Program-made: the position numbers and the translations under genes
Assembly (NCBI RefSeq): GCF_000813325.1
Contig: NZ_BBQE01000004.1
Strand: one strand, 5' to 3'
DNA from: Sulfurospirillum cavolei
GTDB taxonomy: Bacteria; Campylobacterota; Campylobacteria; Campylobacterales; Sulfurospirillaceae
Length of the DNA stretch: 64,000 nt
The notes under the pieces: model-generated
Databases searched by the model: none
The model's input: the letters and a program-made list of their open reading frames with translations, nothing else
Told to the model about the DNA's origin: nothing
In this document: positions 62,554 through 64,000 of the stretch, piece by piece
Numbering within the stretch: the stretch's first letter is position 1
Layout of the letters: each line of letters opens with the position of its first letter

Positions 62554-63437
62554 TGTTTAGTTTTATTAAAAAAGGACTCGAAAAAACACTCGGTTCGATT
62601 AAAGATATTCTGCCCGAACGCGTCGAGAAAATCGACAAAACGCTTTTGGAAGAGATTCTCATCGAGTCGGATATTCCCTATGAACTCGTCGAAGAGATTC
62701 TTTACTACCTTCCCCCCTCTTCCTCCGTCGCAAGAGCCGACGTGAGACGCGTTTTAAAAGCCTACTTTACCTATAAAATGCCCGAGCTTTCATCGGAACA
62801 AACACCGTTCGTGGAGCTGGTAATCGGCGTCAACGGAGCGGGAAAGACAACAACGATCGCCAAACTGGCACACAACTATAAAAAAGCGTCTCAAAGCGTA
62901 TTGTTGGGTGCGGCGGATACTTTTAGAGCCGCGGCGATCGAACAATTGAAAAGTTGGGCAGAGCGCGTGGATGTCGGTATCGTTTACACCGCGCAAGGGC
63001 ACGATCCCTCAGCCGTCGCATACGATACGATCAGCTCCGCTATCGCCAAAAAAATCGACCGCGTCATCATCGATACGGCGGGACGTTTGCACAATCAGGT
63101 CAATCTTGCCAATGAGCTTAAAAAAATCGTACGCATTTGCGATAAAGCGCTTCTTGGCGCACCGCATCGCAAAATTTTGATTTTAGACGGTACGCAAGGC
63201 ACGTCGGCGATTAATCAAGCCAAAGCTTTCCACGAGATGATCGGTATCGATGCGATCATTATCACCAAGCTAGACGGTACGGCCAAAGGCGGGTCGCTTT
63301 TCGGCATCGCCAAAGCGTTGGAACTTCCGATTCTCTACGTCGGCGTCGGGGAGGGAAAAGACGACTTGATTCCTTTTAGTTCCGACGAATACGTCGATAC
63401 GATTTTAGACGCCATTTTTACGCCCAACCATGGCTAA
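62553..63437 (+). CDS. ftsY: Signal recognition particle receptor FtsY
   Basis: A 294-residue SRP-type GTPase: N domain (to about 85) and G domain with G1 'GVNGAGKTTTIAKLA', 'DTFRAAAIEQL', G3 'IDTAGRLHNQ', G4 'ITKLDGTAKGG' and 'GVGEGKDDLIPF'. It docks SRP-ribosome complexes at the membrane. It lacks the acidic A-domain, as do many Campylobacterota FtsY proteins. It overlaps radA by 8 bases. Confidence 0.95.
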   Translation: MFSFIKKGLEKTLGSIKDILPERVEKIDKTLLEEILIESDIPYELVEEILYYLPPSSSVARADVRRVLKAYFTYKMPELSSEQTPFVELVIGVNGAGKTTTIAKLAHNYKKASQSVLLGAADTFRAAAIEQLKSWAERVDVGIVYTAQGHDPSAVAYDTISSAIAKKIDRVIIDTAGRLHNQVNLANELKKIVRICDKALLGAPHRKILILDGTQGTSAINQAKAFHEMIGIDAIIITKLDGTAKGGSLFGIAKALELPILYVGVGEGKDDLIPFSSDEYVDTILDAIFTPNHG

Positions 63438-64000
63438 AAAACAAATTCTTTTCGAGTGCCAAGCGTGCGGACACCAAAGTGCCAAGTGGTTGGGAAAATG
63501 TCCTAATTGCGGTGCTTGGGACGAATTTATCGAACTTTCGCAAAAACAGATCGACGTTTTAAAAGAGACCGGCTCAAAACCCGATTCCGCACAAAGCCGT
63601 GCCGTTTCTATTACCGAAGTGACGTACGAGCAAATTGAACGTTTTAGTTCAGGAGATAAAGAGCTCGATCTCGTACTCGGCGGCGGCATCGTCGAAGGAA
63701 GTCTCACCTTGATCGGAGGCAGTCCCGGAGTCGGAAAATCGACTTTATTGCTGAAAATTGCGGGAAACTTGGCGCGTGAAGGTAAAGAAGTGCTTTACGT
63801 CAGCGGCGAAGAATCCTCAAGCCAAATCAAACTTCGAGCCAATCGCGTCGATAGTAACTACGAAGCCCTCTATCTGCTTTCGGAAATTAAACTCGATACG
63901 ATTTTTACGGAGCTTGAAAAGCATCCGTATAAAATTTTGATTATCGACTCGATCCAAACCCTTTACAGCGAAAAAATCGCCTCCGCCCCCGGAAGCGTTT
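63430..64000 (+). CDS. radA: DNA repair protein RadA (partial)
   Basis: The first 190 codons of RadA are present; the gene continues past the window. It has the N-terminal C4 zinc finger (CQACGHQS...CPNCG) and the RecA-like ATPase with Walker A 'GGSPGVGKSTLLLK' followed by 'EVLYVSGEESSSQIKLRA' and 'ILIIDSIQT'. RadA drives branch migration during recombination and is needed for natural transformation in several bacteria. It overlaps the ftsY stop by 8 bases, the gene order common in Campylobacterota. Confidence 0.93.
   Translation, partial: MAKKQILFECQACGHQSAKWLGKCPNCGAWDEFIELSQKQIDVLKETGSKPDSAQSRAVSITEVTYEQIERFSSGDKELDLVLGGGIVEGSLTLIGGSPGVGKSTLLLKIAGNLAREGKEVLYVSGEESSSQIKLRANRVDSNYEALYLLSEIKLDTIFTELEKHPYKILIIDSIQTLYSEKIASAPGSV

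Overview
The window looks like a free-living, sulfur-respiring Campylobacterota (epsilonproteobacterium) close to Sulfurospirillum/Wolinella. The evidence is a complete octahaem sulfite-reductase (mcc) locus with its dedicated CcsBA-type haem lyase, several histidine kinases with the 'HQWRQPL' H-box common in this phylum, Sel1/Hcp-type cysteine-rich repeats, and T-rich promoters with only a recognisable -10. No rRNA, tRNA, transposase or integrase was recognised.

Layout. (1) 1-13.6 kb, minus strand: sulfite respiration. A two-component system (mccRS) lies upstream of mccA (eight haems plus two Cys spaced like the Cu ligands), mccB (prolyl isomerase), mccC (Fe-S protein), mccD (NrfD-type quinol module), ccsA1 (haem lyase for the CX15CH site), a HemJ-like protein, a HemN-like radical SAM protein, an Hcp-like repeat protein and a tandem NosL-domain putative copper chaperone. 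(2) 13.6-15.6 kb: a candidate small RNA, a HAD phosphatase and a methyltransferase. (3) 15.6-25.9 kb: hipBA plus an ICMT-like gene, an AT-rich HEPN-like gene, an ExoX-like exonuclease, then an operon with an ABC exporter, a frameshifted haem-copper-oxidase-like gene, a membrane protein, YceI, a phosphoesterase and a truncated histidine kinase. (4) 25.9-42.6 kb: a complete type I-B CRISPR-Cas locus with 125 repeats; array and cas genes are all read leftwards. (5) 42.7-54.2 kb: YbaK, then a dense signalling cluster (PAS, FIST, two histidine kinases, REC-GGDEF-EAL, an OmpR-type regulator, REC-PAS, a beta-propeller protein). (6) 54.2-64 kb: mostly housekeeping genes (cyclophilin, BASS transporter, S24 repressor with a divergent 34-codon ORF, DedA, Ysc84, ABC exporter, RNase Y, 5-FCL, TlpA-like, FtsY, RadA).

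The most unusual signal is a highly iterated palindrome. TTACATGTAA occurs 17 times in about 19 kb of non-array DNA between 15.6 and 42.2 kb, mostly inside genes (read as Leu-His-Val-Lys) and on both strands. I found none outside that interval. In the flanks a one-base variant, TTACATGTCA, occurs 7 times, and I found none of it inside the interval. One inverted pair of the flank motif forms a hairpin just after ppiB, as DNA-uptake sequences do in Neisseria and Haemophilus. This suggests an uptake-like or other genome-wide signal, and suggests that the 15.6-42.6 kb block came from a lineage with a different dialect of it. All counts were made by eye.
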